A program made the position numbers and the translations under genes. A stretch of DNA of 8,326 bases from an uncultured Rikenellaceae bacterium. GTDB taxonomy: Bacteria; Bacteroidota; Bacteroidia; Bacteroidales; Rikenellaceae. Positions 1 to 5,843 of the stretch are shown piece after piece (position 1 is the first letter of the stretch; each line of letters starts with the position of its first letter). Below the pieces are notes generated by a model. It saw nothing but the letters and a program-made list of their open reading frames with translations. It was not told the origin of the DNA and ran no database searches. Where the stretch lies: positions 1-8,326 of the forward strand of contig CASDWR010000174.1 in the NCBI GenBank assembly GCA_949284665.1, given 5' to 3'.

Positions 1-1081
1 AACTGATGTAGCTGATTTCGTCCGCATGTATCTCACCATCCTCCAATACAATACCATCTACAATGCGCTGCATGTCATCTTCCGACAAGTTCTTGTCGAG
101 GGTTACCTGGTAAACCTTTTTCTTTTGATAGGTAGGGTGGGTGAGTTTTTTCGCCAAATCTCCGTCGTTGGTGATCAAGAGGACTCCCAGACTGTTCTTG
201 TCGAGACGGCCGACCGGATAAACTCGCTCCTTGCAGGCACCTTTAAGTAACTCCATCACCGTTTTGTCGGCATGCGGGTCATCCAGTGAAGTGACGTATC
301 CTTTGGGCTTGTTCATCAGAATGTATACTTTCTTTTCATTCTGGATCGGTTCGTCGTTGAACTTGATGACGTCATTTTGTGAAACTTTCGTACCGAGTTC
401 GGTAACGATCTGGCCGTTTACCGAGACTACTCCTGCCTGGATGTAAGTATCTGCCTCGCGTCTGGAACAGATACCTGACATGGCGATATAACGGTTCAGT
501 CGGATCTGCGTGTCGAACTTGGGTGCGGGGTATTTCGGATAGTTTTCCGCATCGTATTTTTTCGTGGTATGGAAACCGCTGCCTGTGCGAGATTTGGTTG
601 CCTGTTTGGAGTTTCCTGCCGATCCATGCACGTAACTTGAGTACTTCCCTCCTTTTTTCAATCCCTCTGTCGGCCGTTTTTTCTCGAAGTGTGATGATTG
701 TTCACGGCGGTCGGGTCCATAACCCACATTGGTCCCCGATTGATTCGTACGGTCGTTTTGATAGGTTTTCCGGGAATGACTCCCGTCGTGTTTCTTCTCT
801 CCGAGAAACCGGTTATCGGATGAAAAATTGGGGTTGAATGATTTTCTTTTTTCAAATCCGCTCCCGTCACGTTCATCGTGCGGAGTGTATTTTGTCCGGG
901 GTCTGTTGTATTCGACCTTCTCGGAAGTGCCTTTGGCGGGGATGCGAGTGCGTTTGTCGCGAGTGAAGGCTTTGTAAGCCGAATCATTCATCCGGTTCGA
1001 ATCGTCTCGATTGGTATGGCCCGGATTCTTGCTGGGTGTGACGCTCTTGAAGGCGTACTTTTTCGAATCAGAATCTCTCAT
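1..1081 (-). CDS. RsuA/RluB-family rRNA pseudouridine synthase with long disordered N-terminal extension (3' end cut by window)
   Basis: The enzyme isomerises a specific uridine in ribosomal RNA to pseudouridine. 360 codons are visible from ATG at 1079-1081, and the C-terminus lies beyond the left edge. Residues 1-190 are hydrophilic, rich in Lys, Arg, Ser, Asn and Gly with scattered Tyr, and contain no hydrophobic core, so they are probably disordered. An S4 RNA-binding domain follows at about 192-247 (RLNRYIAMSGICSRREAD). The catalytic domain then opens with LMNKPKGYVTS (about 255-265) and holds the family signature GRLDKNSLGVLLITNDG at 291-307, with D294 as the expected catalytic Asp. The usual family motif has Ser/Thr-Gly where this protein has Ser-Leu-Gly. 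The start is chosen because the frame stays open to it, and a -7-like TAATTTTG lies 25 bases upstream. Family assignment is firm. Whether the target is 23S (RluB/RluE/RluF-like) or 16S (RsuA-like) cannot be decided. A basic N-terminal tail of this kind is, as I recall, seen in other Bacteroidota homologues. Confidence 0.93.
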   Translation of the reverse strand, partial: MRDSDSKKYAFKSVTPSKNPGHTNRDDSNRMNDSAYKAFTRDKRTRIPAKGTSEKVEYNRPRTKYTPHDERDGSGFEKRKSFNPNFSSDNRFLGEKKHDGSHSRKTYQNDRTNQSGTNVGYGPDRREQSSHFEKKRPTEGLKKGGKYSSYVHGSAGNSKQATKSRTGSGFHTTKKYDAENYPKYPAPKFDTQIRLNRYIAMSGICSRREADTYIQAGVVSVNGQIVTELGTKVSQNDVIKFNDEPIQNEKKVYILMNKPKGYVTSLDDPHADKTVMELLKGACKERVYPVGRLDKNSLGVLLITNDGDLAKKLTHPTYQKKKVYQVTLDKNLSEDDMQRIVDGIVLEDGEIHADEISYIS

Positions 1082-1105
1082 TTCGATGTAATGTTAAACA
1101 CGTGG

Positions 1106-1113
1106 CAAAATTA
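1106..1113 (-). promoter_or_regulatory. putative -7 promoter element (TAATTTTG) for the pseudouridine synthase
   Basis: The minus strand reads TAATTTTG, matching the Bacteroidota primary-sigma -7 consensus TAnnTTTG, 25 bases before the ATG. Transcription would begin roughly at 1100, giving a short leader. I see no clear TTTG -33 element, so this rests on the -7 match and its position only. Confidence 0.4.
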
Positions 1114-1411
1114 GGTTATTTTTTTGAAATTACACGGATTTGGTACGATGAGTCGAATTTTCACGCTTTGTCTTTTGGCGGACTCGGGAGCGATCGGTAC
1201 ATGTGGAATCGCCGGATGTCGTATTTCGATTTGGTTTGTAGCATCTTCCGGTCAAAAACCATACCATCGTTCCATGAAAATCTCCCGATTCATCATAGGC
1301 ATGTATCCATGAGACAGTTGACCGGAACCTTGTTTGTATATGGATGGTATTGGGTGCCGATCTCTGTTGCTTGTTGTTGACGTACATAAAAAAGAGAAAG
1401 AACGGTTGTCC

Positions 1412-1430
1412 TCCCTTCTCCGATAAGGGA
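1412..1430 (-). repeat. small inverted repeat, possible weak terminator or leader structure
   Basis: TCCCTT and AAGGGA form a 6-bp stem around a 7-base loop. On the minus strand a pyrimidine-rich tract ending in six T follows about 13-24 bases later (near 1388-1399). The gap is too long for a classical intrinsic terminator, so a role in termination is only a possibility. Confidence 0.2.
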
Positions 1431-1459
1431 TGGTCTTTGACGGGTAAAATTAAAAAGAT

Positions 1460-1492
1460 TTTTGCAGGACATGCATCACATGTCTTTTGCAG
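1460..1492. repeat. hairpin GACATG-CATCA-CATGTC flanked by direct repeats TTTTGCAG
   Basis: A perfect 6-bp inverted repeat (1468-1473 and 1479-1484, loop CATCA) extends by one G-U and one A-U pair in RNA. It is bracketed exactly by two copies of TTTTGCAG (1460-1467 and 1485-1492). The arrangement is symmetrical enough to suggest a protein-binding site or the remnant of an insertion, but no transposase or target is visible. Confidence 0.3.
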
Positions 1493-1509
1493 AGCAGTTC
1501 TATGCCCAT

Positions 1510-1550
1510 AATAAAAATAAAGAGGGCCGCATTCCAATGAATGCCCCCTC
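1510..1550 (-). terminator. intrinsic terminator of the peptidase-lipoprotein operon
   Basis: Read on the minus strand, GAGGGGGCATTC pairs with GAATGCGGCCCTC across a 4-base loop (arms at 1539-1550 and 1522-1534, with one small internal irregularity). It is followed immediately by a U-rich tail TTTATTTTTATTA (1510-1521). This is the standard shape of a Rho-independent terminator for transcription coming from the lipoprotein gene, whose stop is about 155 bases upstream. The opposite orientation has no T tract after the stem (CCGAAAAACA), so the minus strand is preferred. Confidence 0.72.
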
Positions 1551-1657
1551 CCGAAAAACATATCTCTTATCGTTTGAAGACCGTTTCGGAATAAGCAACC
1601 GGCGAATTTGTCCGATTGAAAACTTTTTGCGGAAAGTCGCTTGCTGCTGACGATTCC

Positions 1658-1697
1658 GCGAATGTCATGCCGAAAGGGATTCAGGCATGACATTCGC
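1658..1697 (-). repeat. perfect 14-bp hairpin directly after the lipoprotein stop codon
   Basis: GCGAATGTCATGCC (1658-1671) and GGCATGACATTCGC (1684-1697) are exact reverse complements around a 12-base loop, which itself can form three more pairs (GAA/TTC). The stem begins 7 bases past the TAA at 1705-1707. Neither strand has a T tract next to it, so it is not a textbook terminator. It may protect the mRNA 3' end, cause U-tract-independent termination, or be a short dispersed repeat. Confidence 0.6.
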
Positions 1698-1704
1698 TCC
1701 CGTG

Positions 1705-2148
1705 TTATTCCGGCCAGTACATAATGGCTCCCATCAGTTCCGCTTCACACCAAAGCCAACATTTGTTGTCGGCGATCTTGACGATTCGGGCCGAATTCTC
1801 AAAATTGCCGAGTGGCCCGAATGCCTCTGCCGAAAAAGTTATTCCGACCGTTTCTCCTTCCCGTGGAGTTTCATTCAGTGTAATCTGGACATAGAATGAA
1901 GCGTCGTCGTTCTGCAACCGGGAGGTGTGATCCTCCCTTGAAAAATAGAGCTGATGTTCCGTTTTTTCAAACAGTTTGACGGGTTTGCCGTCCAGATAGA
2001 TGCCGATGTCTCCGCATGAGAGCAATGTCTTGGCCAGCGTATCGGAAAGGGTGTCACCTTTGTCTTTCGTACAGCCGTTTCCGAACATGGCAATGATTAG
2101 CGCAAAAGCGATGGCTGATATCTTGGATATGATGTGTTCGTATTTCAT
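1705..2148 (-). CDS. small probable lipoprotein of unknown function, second gene of the peptidase operon
   Basis: 147 residues; I do not recognise the family. The N-terminus has a short basic start (K2, K9), a hydrophobic stretch at about 11-22 and then FGNGC with Cys26 followed by a charged segment (TKDKGD). This fits a lipoprotein signal peptide with a loose lipobox, since Gly is at -3 instead of the usual Leu. The mature part (about 120 residues) looks beta-rich, with alternating hydrophobic residues around YVQITLNE and VGITFSAEAF. It ends in an aromatic, Cys-containing tail (KCWLWCEAELMGAIMYWPE: C130 and C134, three Trp, with C45 the other mature-region Cys). Its ATG lies 11 bases after the stop of the M6 peptidase, so the two are almost certainly cotranscribed and both exported. 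A partner, inhibitor or surface anchor for the peptidase is possible, but only by context. The reading frame is convincing; the function is open. Confidence 0.82.
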   Translation of the reverse strand: MKYEHIISKISAIAFALIIAMFGNGCTKDKGDTLSDTLAKTLLSCGDIGIYLDGKPVKLFEKTEHQLYFSREDHTSRLQNDDASFYVQITLNETPREGETVGITFSAEAFGPLGNFENSARIVKIADNKCWLWCEAELMGAIMYWPE

Positions 2149-2159
2149 TTTTTCGGTAT

Positions 2160-4343
2160 TTATTTGACAGTAATATAACGGACAAGGTGTTCTTCCGATC
2201 GATCTGAATTGGTGACGATGGCGTGAATTTCATAATTCCCGGCTGAAAGTTGCAAATATGTCGTTTCGGCGGGCTCCCCATCAATGAACCAGGCGATACG
2301 TTCGACATCCTTTTGGAGATTGATAACGCTTAGCGTGATCCATTCTCCGACAGCATATTCGCCTTTCATGTTCAACGTGGCGGGTTTGTCACTGATCTGT
2401 GCTGTCCGGACCGTTCGGGACACAGTGATTTCGGGACTGGCTACGAGCGAAACCGTAAACGTATATTGCGTGTCGGGTTTCAAACCCGAAATGTTGATGC
2501 TGTTTTGGGACAGGGTCTCGCTGATACTTCTGTTGTCCCCTTCGGCTGTCCAAGAGACCTTTTTCATGCCGGCCGTTGTTGAAGACCAGGAGAGTGTGGC
2601 ATCGAACTGGTTGGGCATTATGGCCAGGTCCGAGATTCCGGCTTCACTTTCCGTCCCGGAAGCCGTTACATCAAATATGACATTCGTCCCGGAGAGAGCG
2701 ATGTTCGAGATAGATACTTCCGTGCTTTTCCCTGCCCAACTTTTCATGGAGGGAGAAGTATTGTCCGACAATGAGGTGACGTTTCCTGTACCTGGATAGA
2801 AAATTTTGCCGATGTTGTTCAACTCGCCGGTCCATGCATCTCTCTCTATGGTTTTTGCCATTACGATACGTAGACACGGGTGGCTGGAATAAGCATTGAC
2901 CATGTTCCAGGTATCCCATAGGGAAGCGGCCGTGCGACCGCTGATCCTGTTGTTCGATCGGTCCACATGATAAACGAGCATCCCTTTGCCCGAACCGCCA
3001 ACCCAACAGCTTTCGTCCCCCGAAGCGAGAAAAGCATCCCATTTCGACCCGGCAGGATTCCGGTTTTCGAGTATGAAGAATTCGTTATCGGTAGGCGTGT
3101 CGATTCGATAGGCTTTGTCGTTGTAAACCATTTCGAGGGTATACATGTTCGATTCGGAGATCGTAGTCGGCTCCAACCATCCGCTGAGCCATCGTTCCAC
3201 CGCATTGAGAGCTGGAGGGGTTTTGCTTTCGTTGAGGTAGGAACCCATATCCATCAATGAAAAAACATCCAGCCCGAAAGAGTTGCCATTTTCATCGTAA
3301 TCCGTGTCGTAAAAATCGGGCAGGCCAAGCACATGTGCAAATTCATGGCAAATGACCCCGATACCTGTTATGGGATCATTCGTTCCGCTTTGGTACATCA
3401 ATTCCTGCGAGCAGGCATATGTGTCGATTTTTGTGCCGTCGAGTGTGAGAGAAATTCCCTGGGAAGTGAGAGCCCATTCATGAGGCCATATGGTATTGGC
3501 ATATTCCGTAGTTTCGGGAGTGTCGCTTTCTCCGTAGCCTGCATAAATTACTATCAGGTTTGCGATTTCCCCGTTTATGGCATAGTCGTCGAAGTTGACC
3601 TCTGAATCAGCCATCTGACAGGCTTCGCGTATCATTTCTCCCGGTCTTTGATCGTCGCCGTTTTTGTCATTGCCGCCATAGTAGGACATGTTGCGGGAGA
3701 GTTTGTATGGTCCGAAAACATCGAATTGGAGTTCCAGACGACCATTTGAGTTGTCCGAATAGTAGTCCCGTACACTGCCCGTAGCTCCGTTGACACTGTA
3801 TCCCTGTTGGTTGAGCAGATTCGTGAACGATTGATGGGGGGTCGTTACCGAAAAATCACGGTCATTGAAACTAACCAGCAGGACGAGCGCTTTTTCGTTT
3901 TGGGTTGTTACGGAAGCAGCGCGGAAACGGTCTGCCCGTTGTGCGAGACGTTCGCCTCGGGAGCGATCGACACTCATGCGACGAGAGGAGGGTAATGTGG
4001 GTCGAATCCTTTTTGCGATTTTCCCGATAGCGGTTCTTTCGGCAGATGTCCGGGCCCCCGGGTTGTTGGCCCGTACGGTCGATGCTTTCAGCGAACCGTC
4101 GGTATCGAGTTCCGCATAATAGATAAATCCATCCGATCCAGCCACAACGGTATAACCGTCGGTCGTGGTCGAGTGGTGAGAGAATTCATCGCCGTACTTG
4201 ATGAGCGTGATTTTCGATCCGTCCTTTTGAACGATTGTGATCGGCTTGCGTGGAGCCGGCACTCCGTGAATGTCCGAGAGTCCGATAAGCAGCATTAACA
4301 TGCTGCATAGCAGACGAAAGAACAGGTCAGTGTGGTTTTTCAT
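2160..4343 (-). CDS. secreted M6-family zinc metallopeptidase with FnIII-like and PKD-like C-terminal domains
   Basis: 727 residues. A signal peptide has a hydrophobic core at about 8-21 and probable cleavage near residue 30. Residues about 33-90 resemble the propeptide of Bacteroidota M6 enzymes (ITIVQKDGSKITLIKYGDEF, then FIYYAELDTDG). The M6 catalytic domain (immune inhibitor A group, about 150-560) starts at KALVLLVSFNDRDF. It contains VRDYYSDNSNGRLELQFDVFG and the zinc site HEFAHVLGLPD (H333, E334, H337, D343: HExxHxxGxxD), followed by SLMDMGSYLN, a probable Met-turn. All expected zinc and catalytic residues are present. Residues about 571-647 look like a fibronectin type III domain (ISGLKPDTQYTFTVSL). 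Residues about 657-727 look like a PKD/Ig-type domain (IAWFIDGE, AGNYEIHAIV). I see no type IX sorting domain, so it is probably periplasmic or released by another route. It would hydrolyse extracellular protein. It is the first gene of a two-gene operon with the lipoprotein. The substrate is unknown. Confidence 0.93.
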   Translation of the reverse strand: MKNHTDLFFRLLCSMLMLLIGLSDIHGVPAPRKPITIVQKDGSKITLIKYGDEFSHHSTTTDGYTVVAGSDGFIYYAELDTDGSLKASTVRANNPGARTSAERTAIGKIAKRIRPTLPSSRRMSVDRSRGERLAQRADRFRAASVTTQNEKALVLLVSFNDRDFSVTTPHQSFTNLLNQQGYSVNGATGSVRDYYSDNSNGRLELQFDVFGPYKLSRNMSYYGGNDKNGDDQRPGEMIREACQMADSEVNFDDYAINGEIANLIVIYAGYGESDTPETTEYANTIWPHEWALTSQGISLTLDGTKIDTYACSQELMYQSGTNDPITGIGVICHEFAHVLGLPDFYDTDYDENGNSFGLDVFSLMDMGSYLNESKTPPALNAVERWLSGWLEPTTISESNMYTLEMVYNDKAYRIDTPTDNEFFILENRNPAGSKWDAFLASGDESCWVGGSGKGMLVYHVDRSNNRISGRTAASLWDTWNMVNAYSSHPCLRIVMAKTIERDAWTGELNNIGKIFYPGTGNVTSLSDNTSPSMKSWAGKSTEVSISNIALSGTNVIFDVTASGTESEAGISDLAIMPNQFDATLSWSSTTAGMKKVSWTAEGDNRSISETLSQNSINISGLKPDTQYTFTVSLVASPEITVSRTVRTAQISDKPATLNMKGEYAVGEWITLSVINLQKDVERIAWFIDGEPAETTYLQLSAGNYEIHAIVTNSDRSEEHLVRYITVK

Positions 4344-4403
4344 AAAATGTTTTATACAGTTTTAAATTTATCTACTTTCTTTATAACGTTGATTGCATTG
4401 AAT

Positions 4404-4420
4404 ACCCCTATTGCAGGGGT
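4404..4420. promoter_or_regulatory. perfect inverted repeat ACCCCT-ATTGC-AGGGGT beside the peptidase promoter
   Basis: Two 6-base arms (4404-4409, 4415-4420) surround a 5-base loop. The element begins 4 bases downstream of the putative -7 element of the peptidase operon, at its expected transcription start. It could be an operator or the first hairpin of the leader mRNA. It stands out as GC-rich in an otherwise A/T-rich region. Confidence 0.4.
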
Positions 4421-4424
4421 GTCA

Positions 4425-4432
4425 CAAATGTA
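4425..4432 (-). promoter_or_regulatory. putative -7 promoter element (TACATTTG) of the peptidase operon
   Basis: The minus strand reads TACATTTG, an exact match to TAnnTTTG, 81 bases before the peptidase ATG. A leader of roughly 75 bases would result. No good TTTG -33 element sits at the expected distance, so strength or activator dependence is uncertain. A direct repeat ACAAAT (4424-4429 and 4432-4437 on the plus strand) overlaps it. Confidence 0.45.
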
Positions 4433-4556
4433 CAAATTTTTGTTAAATATGTATAGAATCTCGGGCAGACTTAATAAATCGTTTAAAAAACAGGATTTTA
4501 ATACCAAATTGTATAGAAAGGAAATGAAAAGGAAAATAAATAAAGAAAATATTATA

Positions 4557-4564
4557 TATATTTG
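4557..4564 (+). promoter_or_regulatory. putative -7 promoter element (TATATTTG) of the histidine-utilisation genes
   Basis: TATATTTG matches TAnnTTTG exactly and lies 54 bases before the ATG at 4619. Transcription would start near 4571, downstream of the in-frame upstream ATG at 4562, which argues for the 4619 start. The flanking DNA is very A/T-rich and I see no clear -33 TTTG. Confidence 0.45.
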
Positions 4565-4618
4565 GCAAGTTATATGGAAAGGGATTCGGAATGCTTCGGA
4601 TCGGTTAAATATGAGTGC

Positions 4619-5716
4619 ATGACAAAAAAACGGTTGATTGAGTGCGTACCTAACTTTAGTGAGGGCCGGAATGCGGATGCAATACGACGAATAGTCGATG
4701 CGATCGCTTCTTCGGGGGAAGTTTACGTATTGCATGTCGACAGCGGCGAAGCCGCCAATCGGACTGTGGTGACTTTTGTCGGAGAACCGGAAATGGTTGT
4801 GGAGGGAGCATTTCGAGGTGTCGCATGTGCAGCGGAAATAATTGACATGCGGTGTCAGCATGGGGTTCATCCGCGGATAGGAGCGACCGATGTCTTACCC
4901 TTGATCCCTGTCAGCGGGGTCACATTGGATGAATGTGTTGCATTGGCTCGCGGATTGGCGAGGAGAATTTCCGATGAGTTGGGAATACCGGTTTATTGTT
5001 ATGAGGCTGCTGCTTTTCGGCCTGAGCGAAGGAATTTGGCCGTTTGTCGACGTGGAGAATACGAAGGCCTGAAAGCCCGGATGGCTACGGAGGAAGGATC
5101 CCCTGATTTCGGCGGAGGAAATTATACCGAAAGGGTAGCCCGGAGTGGCGCTACGGTGGTTGGAGCCCGCGAGTTTCTGATAGCTGTCAATTTCAATCTC
5201 GATACCGATTCGGCACAACGAGCTCACGAGGTAGCATTGGATGTCAGGGAAAAAGGACGGCCGAAACGAGAAGGCGGTTTGCCCTCGGGAAATATCATAC
5301 GGGATCGTGACGGTAAGGCGGTGATGATTCCCGGGACACTGAAGGGGTGCAAGGCAATAGGGTGGTATATCGAAGAGTATGGAATCGCTCAGGTGTCGAT
5401 GAATATTACGAACATCGGAATGACTCCGTTGCATGTGGCATTCGAAGAAGTTTGCCGGGCGGCACAGGCCCGTGGAATGCGGGTCACAGGGACGGAAATT
5501 ATCGGATTGGTCCCGAAATGTGCAATCCTTGAGGCAGGGCGTTATTTTTTGCATAAGCGACAACAGCCTGTAGATGTAGGAGAGAGACGACTGATTGAGG
5601 TCGCTGCGGAATCGATGGGTTTGAATGACCTCGCTCCTTTCCGTCCGGAAGAGAAGATCCTCGAATATGTAATAGAAATCGCTTCCGGGAAGAGAGGTCG
5701 CTGTGATGATAAGTGA
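4619..5716 (+). CDS. ftcD: glutamate formimidoyltransferase (histidine degradation)
   Basis: 365 residues. It transfers the formimino group of N-formimino-L-glutamate to tetrahydrofolate, giving glutamate and 5-formimino-THF, the last step of the formiminoglutamate branch of histidine breakdown in the cytoplasm. The N-terminus LIECVPNFSEGRN is the family hallmark. HPRIGATDVLP (84-94) carries H84, equivalent to the catalytic His of the mammalian enzyme. Later conserved blocks are REFLIAVNFNLDT, QVSMNITN and VTGTEIIGLVPK. Length matches the two formiminotransferase subdomains only; the cyclodeaminase domain of the mammalian fusion is absent, so a separate cyclodeaminase would be needed. The frame extends back to an ATG at 4562, but homologues begin at about MTKKRLIECVPNFSEG and the likely promoter covers 4562, so 4619 is chosen. 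It precedes hutI on the same strand. Confidence 0.95.
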   Translation: MTKKRLIECVPNFSEGRNADAIRRIVDAIASSGEVYVLHVDSGEAANRTVVTFVGEPEMVVEGAFRGVACAAEIIDMRCQHGVHPRIGATDVLPLIPVSGVTLDECVALARGLARRISDELGIPVYCYEAAAFRPERRNLAVCRRGEYEGLKARMATEEGSPDFGGGNYTERVARSGATVVGAREFLIAVNFNLDTDSAQRAHEVALDVREKGRPKREGGLPSGNIIRDRDGKAVMIPGTLKGCKAIGWYIEEYGIAQVSMNITNIGMTPLHVAFEEVCRAAQARGMRVTGTEIIGLVPKCAILEAGRYFLHKRQQPVDVGERRLIEVAAESMGLNDLAPFRPEEKILEYVIEIASGKRGRCDDK

Positions 5717-5721
5717 ATGTA

Positions 5722-5767
5722 CGGAGTAGCAGACTCCGGAACAATGTCGTACCGGATTGAATCCGGT
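5722..5767 (+). repeat. two consecutive small hairpins between ftcD and hutI
   Basis: CGGAGT/ACTCCG (5722-5727, 5733-5738; 5-base loop) is followed by ACCGGAT/ATCCGGT (5751-5757, 5761-5767; 3-base loop). They start 5 bases after the ftcD stop. No T run follows, so a full terminator is unlikely. They could cause partial termination, mRNA processing or differential stability between the two genes. Confidence 0.4.
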
Positions 5768-5843
5768 GATAAAATCCCCATTTATTGTAAACGACAGAGC
5801 GGTATCCCCCATATCGCTTTGTCATAAAATTATGAAGTTTATT

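Larger units (their letters stand above)
1114..1704. other. gene-poor intergenic region with several inverted repeats
   Basis: No convincing gene occupies this stretch between the pseudouridine synthase promoter and the lipoprotein stop. A minus-strand frame of 187 codons (1130-1693) is open, but its conceptual product has no recognisable motif, an erratic composition, and runs through both the 14-bp hairpin and the terminator hairpin, so I do not call it. The region does contain the perfect hairpin at 1658-1697, a terminator at 1510-1550, a smaller hairpin framed by direct repeats at 1460-1492, and a 6-bp inverted repeat TCCCTT/AAGGGA at 1412-1430. The left third (about 1130-1400) shows nothing I can name. 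Confidence 0.5.

Noticed and set aside
658..987. 109-codon minus-strand frame overlapping the start of the pseudouridine synthase
   Set aside because: It is in a different frame from the S4/catalytic domains. The frame that continues into those domains is open throughout and begins at 1081.
1130..1693. 187-codon minus-strand open frame
   Set aside because: It has no recognisable motif, runs through both the 14-bp hairpin and the U-tailed terminator, and lies in an otherwise gene-poor stretch.
4562..4618. Upstream ATG extending ftcD by 19 codons
   Set aside because: It overlaps the likely -7 element, and the extra residues do not resemble the start of the family.
4332..4622. 96-codon plus-strand open frame in the divergent promoter region
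   Set aside because: It is A/T-driven, overlaps the peptidase start and both putative promoters, and has no motif.
4895..5812. 305-codon minus-strand open frame opposite ftcD
   Set aside because: It lies entirely antisense to a clear formimidoyltransferase and its spacer. The product is rich in His, Ser, Arg and Pro with no domain; it is a mirror of codon bias.
5757..5843. Upstream ATG extending hutI by 29 codons
   Set aside because: The added residues lie within the second spacer hairpin and have no family similarity; MRVLIKNI fits the usual HutI start.
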